Source of the DNA: Actinomyces sp. HPA0247
GTDB lineage: Bacteria; Actinomycetota; Actinomycetes; Actinomycetales; Actinomycetaceae
Assembly: GCA_000411415.1 (NCBI GenBank)
Contig: KE150450.1
Coordinates: forward strand, 689,787 to 753,786
Length of the DNA stretch: 64,000 nt
Reading direction: 5' to 3'
The notes under the pieces were generated by a model. That model searched no databases. It was given only the letters and a program-made list of their open reading frames with translations, and was not told the DNA's origin. The stretch's first letter is position 1, and every line of letters starts with the position of its first letter. A program made the translations under genes and the position numbers. This document shows positions 32,991-41,450 of the stretch, one piece after another.

Positions 32991-33197
32991 GTTTTTCTCC
33001 TACTTTCAGACTGGTCAATCATAAGCGAGGTGCGGGCGTCCGTGTCAACAATTGATCACACCTGGAGGGCAGGCCATGGCGTCACCGGTACCCACCGTGG
33101 ATTTATAACCCACAGTTAAAATTGGACGATCATTCGACGCCGTCGCGAACGACGGGGCGCCGCATCACCGACATGCCGCATCACGAGGTGTGCCGCA

Positions 33198-34745
33198 TCA
33201 CGAGGTGCGCCGCGCGACGCGGAAACCCTGCTTGGCGTAGACGGTCTCGTAGCTGTGGCCCGGGTGGGCGCTACTCCCCCATGACTCGGCGTCGACCTGC
33301 ATGCCGCCCCACGCGTAGGAACGCGTGTCAATGACGACATACTCCGGAGGGGTATCCATCTGCCCAGTCGTACCTACCCAGTAGACGTCGCGCCCGGGCA
33401 CGAGTCGCGCGAGCAGCGTCGTGTCCGTTTCGACGCTCGCCCCCTCGGGCACCGCGTCGAGCGCGCCTTGCGCGGCCGCCATGCGCGGATCCTCCGTGAG
33501 TGAGGGCAGCTTCCACAGGGGCAGGGACGAGGCCGTGAGCGCCAGCGACACAGCGGGCACGCACGCGACCGCCCACGCGGCCACGCGCCACCCCCGCCTC
33601 GGCGACGCAGAAGCCCCCTGGTCGGCGCGGAGGTCACGCAGTGCGTCCTCTCCCACCACCTCCGCGAGCGCCGAGGCAGCCGCCGACCGAGAGGGACGCT
33701 CCGGCGCGAGCCACTGGTTCATGACGTCGAGCAGAGAGCACGCCGCGATGGGGACAAGGATCGCGTTGTAGTGCCAGGAGTCCCAGCCGTAGTAGGCCTC
33801 GACGGAGCCCGCGAAGCGCCACGCGAGCGTCGGGAGGACCAGCGCGAACCAGGGCGAGGCGCTGCCAACGGAGCCGGCGCCGGCCGCGAGCACCAGAAGC
33901 GTCACAAGCTTGACAGAGGGGGTCGTCAGGATGTCCCACAGGGAGGGGATGGCGCGCGCGGCGGTAGTTCCCGCGGTCGGCGTGCCCGCCCCGGTCGCAG
34001 CCCCATCGAGCGAGTAGGCCCACGTGCCGGCCGGGTTCATCGCGGGAAGCAGCACCTTCACCGTCACCACGAACGCAACAATGCCGAACAGGGCGTACGC
34101 GAGCGAGCGCAGCACGCCGGAGCGTCCCTCGCCTCGGCGACGCCACGCGAGCGCCAGGCCCGCGACGAAGACCGTCAGCCCCAAATCCTCCTTGACAAGG
34201 ACGAGGGGCGCCAGCCACGCCATGCTCGCACCCCAGCGCCTCTCGACGAAGGCGACGCCCCCGAACGCCAACAGCGGGACGGCCAGGCAGACCTCGTGAA
34301 ACTGAGCGGCGACCGCGCCCTGCAACCCCCACCCGAGCCCGTAGGCGAGCCCCACGAGGAGCACGCCCCCTCGCCCGAGGAGACGCTGCGCGAGGCGCGC
34401 AATCGGCAGCACCGATACGGCGATCAGCACGTCCTGGACGACCAGGAGCGTCAGCGCGGAAGGAAACAGACGAAAGATCGGCCCCAGCAAGGCCAGAAGC
34501 GGGTGGAAGTGATCGCCCAACAGGTTATAGCCCGGGCCCTTAATGGGAACGATCGGCGCCTCGAAGCGTGAGTACGCCTGAACCGCCTCGGTGAAGATGC
34601 CCAGATCCCACGAGGGGGCCACGAGCGCACGCCACTGCGCCACCGAGTAGCAGACGTAGAGCGCACCGACGGCGCAGGCGATGACGGTGGGCAGCCACCA
34701 GGTCGCGACCAGGCGCGTGGCGGCTACTCGATCCGGCCCCTTCAC
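33198..34745 (-). CDS. DUF2079 polytopic membrane protein
   Basis: 515 residues, about 10-11 membrane helices, starting at a GTG that overlaps the stop of the glycosyltransferase gene (GTGA). The family signature lies near residues 45-85: APSWDLGIFTEAVQAYSRFE, then an HFHP segment. DUF2079 proteins look like GT-C type glycosyltransferases (large loop with acidic residues after helix 1). Coupling to a GT2 gene suggests a lipid-linked sugar transfer pathway. Two 17-base repeats (GCCGCATCACGAGGTG) lie at the 3' end. Confidence 0.85.
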   Translation of the reverse strand: MKGPDRVAATRLVATWWLPTVIACAVGALYVCYSVAQWRALVAPSWDLGIFTEAVQAYSRFEAPIVPIKGPGYNLLGDHFHPLLALLGPIFRLFPSALTLLVVQDVLIAVSVLPIARLAQRLLGRGGVLLVGLAYGLGWGLQGAVAAQFHEVCLAVPLLAFGGVAFVERRWGASMAWLAPLVLVKEDLGLTVFVAGLALAWRRRGEGRSGVLRSLAYALFGIVAFVVTVKVLLPAMNPAGTWAYSLDGAATGAGTPTAGTTAARAIPSLWDILTTPSVKLVTLLVLAAGAGSVGSASPWFALVLPTLAWRFAGSVEAYYGWDSWHYNAILVPIAACSLLDVMNQWLAPERPSRSAAASALAEVVGEDALRDLRADQGASASPRRGWRVAAWAVACVPAVSLALTASSLPLWKLPSLTEDPRMAAAQGALDAVPEGASVETDTTLLARLVPGRDVYWVGTTGQMDTPPEYVVIDTRSYAWGGMQVDAESWGSSAHPGHSYETVYAKQGFRVARRTS

Positions 34746-35590
34746 CCAACCATCTCCGCGGGGTGCGTAGCAGGAAAATCGACAGCCTCCGCCTCGTCGC
34801 GAGCCGAGGCCGGCGCCGGGTAGGGCACGCCGATCCCCTGCTCATGGTCGGCGCGGCGCTTCGAACGCGCGTCGGAGTGGAAAAGCTGGCCGACCGTTGC
34901 GCGCACAGCGTCGAACATGCGCGCCGGGCGGTTGAGCGAGCCCAGCGAGCGGTCCGCGCCCGAGTGCGTGAAGTTGCAGGGCACCTCCATAACGGACAGC
35001 CCCGCGCGCAAGACGCTAATAGTCATCGCAGCCTCGAGCACGTAGCGCCCCGCGAAAGGCATGGCGGCGTCGATAGCCTCGCGCGTCAGGCAGCGCTGAT
35101 AGCTGAGCGGGTAATGGCAGTTCCACCCGGTCTTACGGCGGATGAGGCGGCGCGCCATCCCCGGCCCATAGCCGGAATACTCGCGCCCCGTCGCGGGGAC
35201 GGCGATCGCCATGTCGGCCTGGCGGGCGAACACGGCCTCGACGAGGGCGGTGGCCTCGACCGCGGACTCCCCCAGATCGGGAGAGAGCAGCAGGATGTGG
35301 CGGGGCGGGCCGTCGGGGCGGTCGCGCATGGCGGCGACCTTCACGCCGGTCTCGATGGCCGAGGCGCGCCCGCGCTCGACGGAGTGGCGCACGACGACGG
35401 CGCCCGCGGCTCGCGCGGCACGTCCGGTGTCGTCCGTGGACCCATCGTCGACGACAATGAGGAGGTCAACGCTGGGTATGGCGCGGCACGCGCGCACGGT
35501 GGCCGCAACGGCGCGACCGACGTTGTGGGCGGCGATAACTGCAGCGACTCGCTGCGGGTGGGAACCTCGTGATCCTGCGGGATAGTTCAC
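34742..35590 (-). CDS. Family 2 glycosyltransferase
   Basis: About 282 residues. The GT-A start RVAAVIAAHNVGRAVAATV, the UDP-binding VVDDGSTDDTG and the later DLGESAVEATALV segment define the family; the C-terminus is an extended polar region without membrane helices. GTG 35590 is favoured over ATG 35620, because the latter lies in the loop of a terminator hairpin (35603-35638); a TAGACT -10 seven bases before the GTG would give a leaderless message. The product probably makes a polyprenyl-phosphate sugar used by the coupled DUF2079 protein (inference). Confidence 0.8.
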   Translation of the reverse strand: MNYPAGSRGSHPQRVAAVIAAHNVGRAVAATVRACRAIPSVDLLIVVDDGSTDDTGRAARAAGAVVVRHSVERGRASAIETGVKVAAMRDRPDGPPRHILLLSPDLGESAVEATALVEAVFARQADMAIAVPATGREYSGYGPGMARRLIRRKTGWNCHYPLSYQRCLTREAIDAAMPFAGRYVLEAAMTISVLRAGLSVMEVPCNFTHSGADRSLGSLNRPARMFDAVRATVGQLFHSDARSKRRADHEQGIGVPYPAPASARDEAEAVDFPATHPAEMVG

Positions 35591-35602
35591 GACTAACAGT
35601 CT

Positions 35603-35638
35603 ACGGGCGGCGGGGCGCATGTGCGCTCCGCCGCCCGT
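35603..35638 (-). terminator. Terminator of the DUF5926 gene
   Basis: ACGGGCGGCGG and its complement with an inner GCGCA/TGCGC stem, between the DUF5926 stop and the glycosyltransferase start. Confidence 0.7.
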
Positions 35639-35681
35639 AATGTGAGCGACAAGCCGATCTAAACGGCAGGTAAAATTGTGC

Positions 35682-36563
35682 TCAGCGGATCGTCACAGCT
35701 CGGGAGACGAGGCCCTGACGCGCGCGGCGTTCCTTGTCGTCCAGGCGCTCGGTGACCGCCAGAGCCTCGTCGAGGGCCTTGGCGAGAGCCTGCGTGCCGG
35801 GCGCAACGTCGGAGGCGCTGGCACCCTCGGGCAGCTCGAAGACCGGGACGATCAGGCCGCACGCACGGAAGGAACCCACGTAGCGCGACCCCTCACCGAC
35901 GTTGGCCTCGCCGCGCGCAGCCAGACGGGCTAGCGCGTCGAAGAGCTTGGCCTCGTCGTTATCCGTCAGGAAACGCACGAAGTTACGGTTCATCTCGCAC
36001 CAGTACGCGCCGGGGACGCCGGGCACGGGCTCGGTCGGGATGATCTCGTCGCGGTTCTGCTCAAGGGCACGACGCGTCTGGTCGTCGATCTCCTCGGCCG
36101 GGTCGAACCAGAAGGAGAAGTCCTCCTCGAGCTTCATGTCCGTGAAGCTGTCGAGGTCGAGGATGTCCTGGAGACGCTCGGACGGCTCGCGCACGTCGAT
36201 CGAGATGACGCCCTCGTCGCCCGCTTCCTTCGCGGCGATGGCCGCGAGCAGCGCGGCGCCCGCGTCGTGGCTCAGGTCCGCGGAGTTCGAGCGGGTCTGC
36301 AGCGCAACGAGGATGCGGCCGTCGGGGCGCACCATCGCGGGATGGCCCTCGGGCAGGAGAGTCACGAATTCAAATTCGACGGCGCCGTGGTCGGCGTCGG
36401 TGCGTGCGGTCAGCGTGGCCGCCGGGATGAGCTCGCGCATGGCGACCAGCTCGATCTCCTTCGGCAGGCCCTCGTAGGGGCGCGCGACGAAGGGGATCGG
36501 CGGGCGATACGCCTTGAGCTTGGCGGGATCGGTGACCTTCTTACGGCGGCTAGCTTTACCCAT
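35682..36563 (-). CDS. DUF5926 family protein
   Basis: 293 residues, beginning with the actinobacterial signature MGKASRRKKVTDPAK and a YRPPIPFVARPYEGLPKE segment. It is soluble, acidic and without a signal peptide; the middle carries DFSFWFDPAEEIDDQTRRAL and MNRNFVRFLTDNDE. The family is nearly universal in actinobacteria and has no assigned function. Monocistronic, with its own terminator. Confidence 0.85.
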   Translation of the reverse strand: MGKASRRKKVTDPAKLKAYRPPIPFVARPYEGLPKEIELVAMRELIPAATLTARTDADHGAVEFEFVTLLPEGHPAMVRPDGRILVALQTRSNSADLSHDAGAALLAAIAAKEAGDEGVISIDVREPSERLQDILDLDSFTDMKLEEDFSFWFDPAEEIDDQTRRALEQNRDEIIPTEPVPGVPGAYWCEMNRNFVRFLTDNDEAKLFDALARLAARGEANVGEGSRYVGSFRACGLIVPVFELPEGASASDVAPGTQALAKALDEALAVTERLDDKERRARQGLVSRAVTIR

Positions 36564-36904
36564 GGGAGTAATCGTAGCGGGTTTCGCTCAATCGACGAGG
36601 CGCAGGCTGGGCGAGCCGGTCCACTCACTCCGGCCCACGCCTCGTCAGCGGCCCCGGGCGATGACCTCCACGCCTCCCCACGCTCCGTCCCGCCCTCCCC
36701 AAATGTCGCATGCAATTTGGTTCCCCTAACTTTTATGAGGTATCGAGAATTGCCCGGAATTCCAACGATCCGATTTCAATGTTTGAAATAGTTCGCAGGG
36801 AATTGCATGCGACATTTTTGGGTAAACATATGGTGAGGCAGAGGCTGGGCGGCATTAGGGCAGCATCTGGCAGCGCGGGGCGCTTCGTCAGCGCCCGGGC
36901 CTCG
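36564..36904. other. Intergenic gap holding inverted-repeat element copy C
   Basis: No gene seen. Besides the element at 36701-36817, the sequence GCCTCGTCAGCG(C/G)CCC occurs at 36640 and again at 36898, so the element is bracketed by related flanks of the next gene's end. Confidence 0.5.
36701..36817. repeat. TIR element copy C (~117 bp), opposite orientation
   Basis: Perfect 17-base ends (AAATGTCGCATGCAATT). The interior read on the minus strand repeats copies A and B (GATCGTTGGAATTCC, TTTCAAACATTGAAATCGG). It is located between the DUF5926 and FGGY kinase genes. Confidence 0.8.
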
Positions 36905-38503
36905 TCAGCGCCCCCGGGCGATGACCTCCACACCGGGCAGGGACGCGCGGTAGGAGTCGAGGAAGCGCTCGTAGCCGGCCACGCCCTCGGGAGTGGGCTC
37001 GAGGGTGGAGACCGAGGCCCCGGCGAAGACGCGCTCGGAGAGGTAGTCCGGCAGGGCGGGCACGGCCTCGTCCCCAGCAACGACCGCACGGTAGCGCGCG
37101 AGGACCGCGATGCCCCACGCTCCACCCTCGCCCGCGGTGTCGCCCACGGACACGGGGATGTTCAGCGAGTCGGCGAGAATCTGCTGGGCGACGCCCGGGG
37201 TCTTGAACAGGCCGCCGTGCGCGAACAACGAGTCGAGACGCACGCCCTCGGCGCTCAGGATGTCGACGCCAATGCGCACGGCCGCGAAGATGCTCATGAG
37301 CTGGGCGCGCACCGCGTTCGCCAGGGTCACGCGTGCGTCGGCCGTGTGCGTGAACACCGGCTGCGCGGCCTCCTGGCCGACGAGCGGCTCGGCCGACAGG
37401 GTGTTGTAGGCCATGACGCCGCCCGCGTCGGCCTCGCCCGTGAGCGCGTGGACATAGAGCGCGTCGTAGATCGCGGGCACACTCACGTCGGCACCCACGA
37501 GGCGCGCGAAGTCCGCGAACCAGCCCACCCACGCGTCAATCTCGGATGCGCCGTTGTTCGAGTGAACCATCGCGACCGGTGATCCATCGGGCGTGGTCAC
37601 CATGTCGATCTCGGTGTGCAGCTCGGTGAGAGAACGCTCGAGGACCGCCATGAGGAAGACCGAGGTACCGCACGAGATGTTGCCGGTGCGCTGCGCGATC
37701 GCGTTCGTGGCGATCATGCCGGTACCCGCGTCGCCTTCGGGCGGGCACAGCGCGATCCCCGGCTGGAGCGTCCCGGTCGGGTCGATGAGCGCGGCACCCT
37801 CAGGGGTGAGCGCGCCCGCGTCCTCACCCGCGCGCAGCACGGTCGGCAGCACGTCGCGCAGGCGCCACGGGACCCGGCCGGCGAGCAGGGCCTCGTACTG
37901 ATCGAGGTAGGACTCCACGTACGTGCCCGTCGTCGAATCAATCGGGAACATGCCCGAGGCGTCGCCGATACCGAGGACGTGGTGGCCCGTCAGCTGGTGA
38001 TGGACCCAGCCGGCCAGGGTCGTCAGGCGGGCGACGCGCGGGGCGTGCTCCTCGGAGTCGAGGACCGCCTGGTGCAGGTGGGCAACCGACCAACGCAGCG
38101 GAATGTTGAAGCCGAAGAGGCGGGTGAGCTCATCCGCCGCGCGTCCCGTGTTCGTGTTGCGCCACGTGCGGAAGGGCGCGAGCAGATTATCGTCGGCATC
38201 GAAGGCGAGGTAGCCGTGCATCATGCCCGAGATGCCGATCGAGCCGTAAGACGTCGGGGTGACGTCGTAGCGCTCGCGCACGTCGGCGACCAGGGACGCG
38301 TAGGCGCTCTGCAAACCGGCGACGACCTCGTCGAGGCTGTAGGACCACAGGCCACCCTCCAGGTGATTCTCCCAGCCGTGGCCACCGGTGGCGAGCACCT
38401 CGTGGTCGGGGCCGATCAGGACGGCCTTGATGCGGGTCGAGCCAAATTCGATGCCGAGCGCGGTGTCGGCGGCGGCGATGGCGGCGCGGGGGTCGGTGCT
38501 CAC
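36905..38503 (-). CDS. FGGY-family carbohydrate kinase
   Basis: 532 residues from GTG 38503, chosen because AAGGAG lies 7 bases upstream; ATG 38524 has no such site. Actin-like ATPase fold: phosphate-1 loop GIEFGSTRIKAVLIG, SIGISGMMHGYLAFD, GDASGMFPID and the late adenosine loop DTAGEGGAWGIAVLA. It is of the xylulokinase/L-ribulokinase type, and the exact pentulose cannot be told. There are no sugar transporter or isomerase genes beside it. A LacI-type half-palindrome lies upstream. Confidence 0.85.
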   Translation of the reverse strand: MSTDPRAAIAAADTALGIEFGSTRIKAVLIGPDHEVLATGGHGWENHLEGGLWSYSLDEVVAGLQSAYASLVADVRERYDVTPTSYGSIGISGMMHGYLAFDADDNLLAPFRTWRNTNTGRAADELTRLFGFNIPLRWSVAHLHQAVLDSEEHAPRVARLTTLAGWVHHQLTGHHVLGIGDASGMFPIDSTTGTYVESYLDQYEALLAGRVPWRLRDVLPTVLRAGEDAGALTPEGAALIDPTGTLQPGIALCPPEGDAGTGMIATNAIAQRTGNISCGTSVFLMAVLERSLTELHTEIDMVTTPDGSPVAMVHSNNGASEIDAWVGWFADFARLVGADVSVPAIYDALYVHALTGEADAGGVMAYNTLSAEPLVGQEAAQPVFTHTADARVTLANAVRAQLMSIFAAVRIGVDILSAEGVRLDSLFAHGGLFKTPGVAQQILADSLNIPVSVGDTAGEGGAWGIAVLARYRAVVAGDEAVPALPDYLSERVFAGASVSTLEPTPEGVAGYERFLDSYRASLPGVEVIARGR

Positions 38504-38548
38504 GGATGCTCCTTGGGTCTTCATTGACGAGGCGGGGGCCGGGAATGC

Positions 38549-38560
38549 GTTAACGGTAAC
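38549..38560. promoter_or_regulatory. Candidate LacI-type operator of the FGGY kinase
   Basis: GTTAACGGTAAC, 10 of 12 positions palindromic, 45 bases upstream of the kinase start. Sugar-responsive repression is inferred. Confidence 0.35.
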
Positions 38561-38759
38561 ACTTTCGCGCACGCCCCGACGGGGACCTGAGACCCCTTAT
38601 CGAACGCGCCGTCCGGTATATGCAGATTCACGTTGTCATAACGTGTCATTCCCACCGACAGGCCAAACGCTCGCATCGGCGCTCCTGCATCTCCGCCGAC
38701 CTCTTCCAACTGCCGCCTCGGGGGAGTAGACTACGCGTAGTCACAAATGAGGAGGAGAC

Positions 38760-39002
38760 ATGTCTACGGCACGCGTTGCACGCTCCGTCAAGCTCGATCC
38801 CGAGATCGACGCCCGCCTCACGGCTCTCGCCCAGCGGACCGGCCGAACGAAGTCGTTCTACATGAATCGCGCCATCGAGTCAGCACTCGAAGAGATCGAG
38901 CTGGCCTACTCACTGCAGGCGGAACTTGAGGACATTCGCGCCGGACGAGTCGCATCGGTGAGCCTCGACGAGGCGGTGAAGACCCTTGACCTGGAGGGCT
39001 GA
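38760..39002 (+). CDS. RelB/RHH-type antitoxin
   Basis: 80 residues with the ribbon-helix-helix start ARVARSVKLDPEIDARLTAL and the helix GRTKSFYMNRAIESALEEIE, then a toxin-binding C-terminal helix. GAGGAG lies before the ATG. It overlaps the start of the relE gene by 17 bases, the usual coupling. Because relE is broken by an insertion, this is now an orphan antitoxin; it may still autoregulate its promoter near 38720. Confidence 0.85.
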   Translation: MSTARVARSVKLDPEIDARLTALAQRTGRTKSFYMNRAIESALEEIELAYSLQAELEDIRAGRVASVSLDEAVKTLDLEG

Positions 39003-39116
39003 GCTGTCACCGCGCGCGCTGAAACAGCTCAGCAAGCTCGACAAGCCGACCGCGAGACGCATCATCGACTACCTCCGCGAGACCGCGAGCGGCGAAGATC
39101 CCCGCTCACGCGGGAA
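38986..39116 (+). pseudogene. relE: relE toxin, 5' fragment
   Basis: From TTG 38986 it reads LTWRAELSPRALKQLSKLDK ... DYLRETASGEDPRSRG, the N-terminal half of a RelE/ParE-type mRNA interferase, until the insertion sequence begins at 39117. The rest resumes at 40581. With the element and one GAA removed, the frame continues DPRSRGKGLTGNLSG, so this is a simple insertional inactivation of a previously intact gene. Confidence 0.88.
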
Positions 39117-39140
39117 TGAACTGCCTCCCGTTTCTTGGAC
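39117..39140 (+). repeat. Left terminal inverted repeat of the IS
   Basis: It begins TGAACTGCCTCCCG; the right end in reverse complement begins TGAACTGCGCCCCG. Both end CTTGGAC. Confidence 0.9.
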
Positions 39141-39175
39141 ATCGAAATTGAAGTCCAGGGAATGGGAGGCTTTTC

Positions 39176-39679
39176 GTGTCTGTGAATCTGGGGTTGAGGC
39201 ATGATCGTTTGCTTCGGGAGCAGGCGGTGGAGATGTTTGAGAGGGGATTTGGCTATCGTTTGACCGCCGGGAGGCTTGGTGTGTCTGCTGAGACTGTGAG
39301 AGAGTGGCAGAAGATGTACCGCGTGATCGGGAGGGGCGGGCTTCTTGCCATGGGAGTAAAGCGGGCCAAATACGACTATGAGACCAAGGTCGCTGCGGCG
39401 AGGGCCGTGGTTGACGGTGGGATGAGTAAGCCTGAGGCGATGGTGCGTTTCGGTATTGCGAGCGCGACATCGTTGAAGAAGTGGTGCAGGCTGTACCGCG
39501 AGGGCGGCGCGCAGGCGCTCAAGCCCAAGCCCAAGGGCAGGCCAAAGGGGGCGGTGCCACCAACGCGTGAGGAGGAACTCGAAGAGCGCGTGCGCAAGCT
39601 CGAGGCGCAGGTGGCGTACCTAAAAAAATCGATTGCCCTGAAGGCGCAGAGGCGCTCCCAAACCGGGACAAAGCCCTAG
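39176..39679 (+). CDS. IS3-family OrfA (transposase helix-turn-helix subunit)
   Basis: 167 residues from GTG 39176 with GGGAGG upstream. Two helix-turn-helix units (RLTAGRLGVSAETVREWQ and a second near ATSLKKWCRLY) recognise the IS ends; the C-terminal leucine-zipper-like helix (EEELEERVRKLEAQVAYLKK) dimerises. Seven A residues at 39622-39628 form a slippery site from which ribosomes shift by -1 to make the OrfAB transposase. OrfA alone acts as a regulator in this family. Confidence 0.93.
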   Translation: MSVNLGLRHDRLLREQAVEMFERGFGYRLTAGRLGVSAETVREWQKMYRVIGRGGLLAMGVKRAKYDYETKVAAARAVVDGGMSKPEAMVRFGIASATSLKKWCRLYREGGAQALKPKPKGRPKGAVPPTREEELEERVRKLEAQVAYLKKSIALKAQRRSQTGTKP

Positions 39680-40539
39680 TGGTCGCTGAGCTTTCAGGGC
39701 GCGGACATGCGGTGTGTGATCTCCTCGAGGCCGCCGGTCTTGCCAGGTCGAGCTACTACTACGCGCTGGCTCACCCCCAGCAGCCAACCAGGGTGTATCT
39801 GCGGCCCAAGGTTGCCCAGATTTTTTCACGAACCCCCAACGGGTGCGGTCACAGGCAGGTAGCCATGTGCCTGCGCGCTGAGGAAGGGGAGCGCATCGCC
39901 GATAAGACGGTCTTGAAGATGATGCGTGAGATGGGGCTGCGCTGCGGCATACGCCGCGAAACGAAGTACCACAGGTACAACTCCTACAAGGGGGACGTGG
40001 GGCAAAGTTTCGACAACATCATCGGCCGCGACTTTAAGGCCGATGGGCCCTGGCAGAAACTCGGTACCGACGTCACCGAGTTCAAGCTTTCCTTCGGTAA
40101 GGCCTACCTCGCTCCGGTCTACGACTTTGCCAGCAAAGAGATCGTGGCCCACTCCATATCGATGTGTCCCAACCTCGCCCAACAAAAAGAGATGCTCCAG
40201 ATGCTCATGGACGCCAAGCCCGCAGGGGCCGAGCCGATCTTGCACTCGGACATGGGATGGCAATACCAGCACAAGGCCTACATCAGTGCGCTCGCCGATA
40301 ACGGTTTCATCCAGAGCATGTCACGCAAAGGCAACTGCATCGACAATGGCGCCACCGAGCAGGTCTTCGGGCACCTCAAGGACGAGTTCTTTCGCGGCCA
40401 GGACTGGCAGACCTTCGAGAGCTTCAAAGCCGACCTCGAGGCTTACATCACGCACTGGAACACAACAAGACGCCAAGTAAAGCTCAAGGGCCTGACCCCG
40501 GCAGAATACCGGGATCAGGCCCTACAGGAAGCCGCATAA
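39679..40539 (+). CDS. IS3-family OrfB (DDE integrase domain)
   Basis: 286 residues if started at GTG 39679; in vivo it is chiefly the C-terminal part of OrfAB, since its frame is open back to the A7 slippery site (KKIDCPEGAEALPNRDKALV). HTH-21 region HAVCDLLEAAGLARSSYYY; catalytic triad in GTDVTEF (Asp), LHSDMGWQYQ (Asp) and GATEQVFGHLKDE (Glu), with the IS3-typical D-x35-E spacing. No internal stops, so it is probably active. Confidence 0.93.
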   Translation: MVAELSGRGHAVCDLLEAAGLARSSYYYALAHPQQPTRVYLRPKVAQIFSRTPNGCGHRQVAMCLRAEEGERIADKTVLKMMREMGLRCGIRRETKYHRYNSYKGDVGQSFDNIIGRDFKADGPWQKLGTDVTEFKLSFGKAYLAPVYDFASKEIVAHSISMCPNLAQQKEMLQMLMDAKPAGAEPILHSDMGWQYQHKAYISALADNGFIQSMSRKGNCIDNGATEQVFGHLKDEFFRGQDWQTFESFKADLEAYITHWNTTRRQVKLKGLTPAEYRDQALQEAA

Positions 40540-40556
40540 CGGCTACCATTAAACGC

Positions 40557-40580
40557 GTCCAAGTTTCGGGGCGCAGTTCA
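40557..40580 (-). repeat. Right terminal inverted repeat of the IS
   Basis: Reverse complement starts TGAACTGCGCCCCG and ends CTTGGAC. It is followed by the target duplicate GAA. Confidence 0.9.
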
Positions 40581-40716
40581 GAAGGGACTGACCGGCAACC
40601 TTTCAGGCTTTTGGCGATACCGTGTTGGCAACTATCGAATCATTGCGTCCATCGAAGATGATGAGCTATTGATCCTCGCCATCAATATCGATCACCGGTC
40701 ACGCATCTACCGCTGA
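40581..40716 (+). pseudogene. relE: relE toxin, 3' fragment
   Basis: It continues the broken gene: GLTGNLSGFWRYRVGNYRII then DELLILAINIDHRSRIYR and stop. The catalytic-type basic residues of RelE-fold toxins (RYRVGNYR, HRSRIYR) are all in this part, so neither fragment is expected to be active. Confidence 0.88.
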
Positions 40717-40717
40717 C

Positions 40718-41317
40718 CTACCGGGCACCGAACCCCTCGATGAAGAGCTCTCGGGCGCGGTCGATCGCGGCGAGTTCCTTGTCCGTGAGGGGCTTCGTGG
40801 CGCTGCGCTCGATGAAGGTCAGGACGACGGAAGCGTAGACGTCGGCGGCGAGCGGCAGCACCTCGTCGTCCACGCGACCACGGGCCCAATCGGCAAATAC
40901 CGAACAGCACGTGCGATAAATCTGCTCGTGCAGGTCGCCGTCGCCGCCCACGCGGATAGCGAGCAGGGTCGTCAGGGCGTGGCCGTTGCGCGCGTACACG
41001 TCGGCGAGGTGGCGAGCGACGGCTCGGGCGTCGCGCCCCTCGCCGAACCACAGGCCCTCGAGCGCCGGGGTGATCTCGTCGAGGAGGAAAGACACCACCT
41101 CTGCGAGCAGCGCGTCCTTGTCGGTGTAGTGGTCGTAGAAGGTCGTGCGCGACACCATCGACGCGGCGCAGATGTCGGTGACACTCACGTGCGCGTACGG
41201 CTTGGCCTGGCACGCCTTCACGAGGCCGGAACGGATCGCCCGACGCGTCTTGCGAACGCGCAGGTCCAGGTTCTTCTCGGCCTCGCGCCCGTGCTTTTCC
41301 GTGCCTCGCAGGAACAT
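40718..41317 (-). CDS. TetR-family transcriptional regulator
   Basis: 199 residues. The N-terminal helix-turn-helix TRRAIRSGLVKACQAKPYAHVSVTDICAASMVSRTTFYDHY is of TetR type (quoted here in two parts: TRRAIRSGLV and VSVTDICAASMVSRTTFYDH). The C-terminal ligand/dimer domain is generic. It is divergent from the hydrolase at 41445 across 127 bases and likely controls it. Its stop is 2 bases past the relE remnant. Confidence 0.85.
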   Translation of the reverse strand: MFLRGTEKHGREAEKNLDLRVRKTRRAIRSGLVKACQAKPYAHVSVTDICAASMVSRTTFYDHYTDKDALLAEVVSFLLDEITPALEGLWFGEGRDARAVARHLADVYARNGHALTTLLAIRVGGDGDLHEQIYRTCCSVFADWARGRVDDEVLPLAADVYASVVLTFIERSATKPLTDKELAAIDRARELFIEGFGAR

Positions 41318-41450
41318 GTCTCTCCGATCAATTTTCCACTATCAATGTGCTTATCCTACGTATAGCGGTTGCTCTGTCCGGTATCCAACACTCCGTTTGT
41401 TATTGTTCAGTCCACCGCACTCGGGCAGCCGATACGGTCGAGACATGTTC
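41312..41450. promoter_or_regulatory. Divergent promoter region with identical inverted start-site sequences
   Basis: GAACATGTCTC (41312-41322) and GAGACATGTTC (41440-41450) form an exact 11-base inverted repeat, each containing the ATG of one of the two divergent genes. It is a possible site for the TetR protein at both genes. Confidence 0.45.

Larger units (their letters stand above)
39117..40580 (+). mobile_element. Intact IS3-family (IS150-group) insertion sequence, 1464 bp
   Basis: Imperfect 24-base terminal inverted repeats (TGAACTGC...TTGGAC) at 39117-39140 and 40557-40580, a 3-base target duplication GAA on both sides, and two overlapping transposase frames with a -1 frameshift signal. 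It is inserted in relE. Confidence 0.95.
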
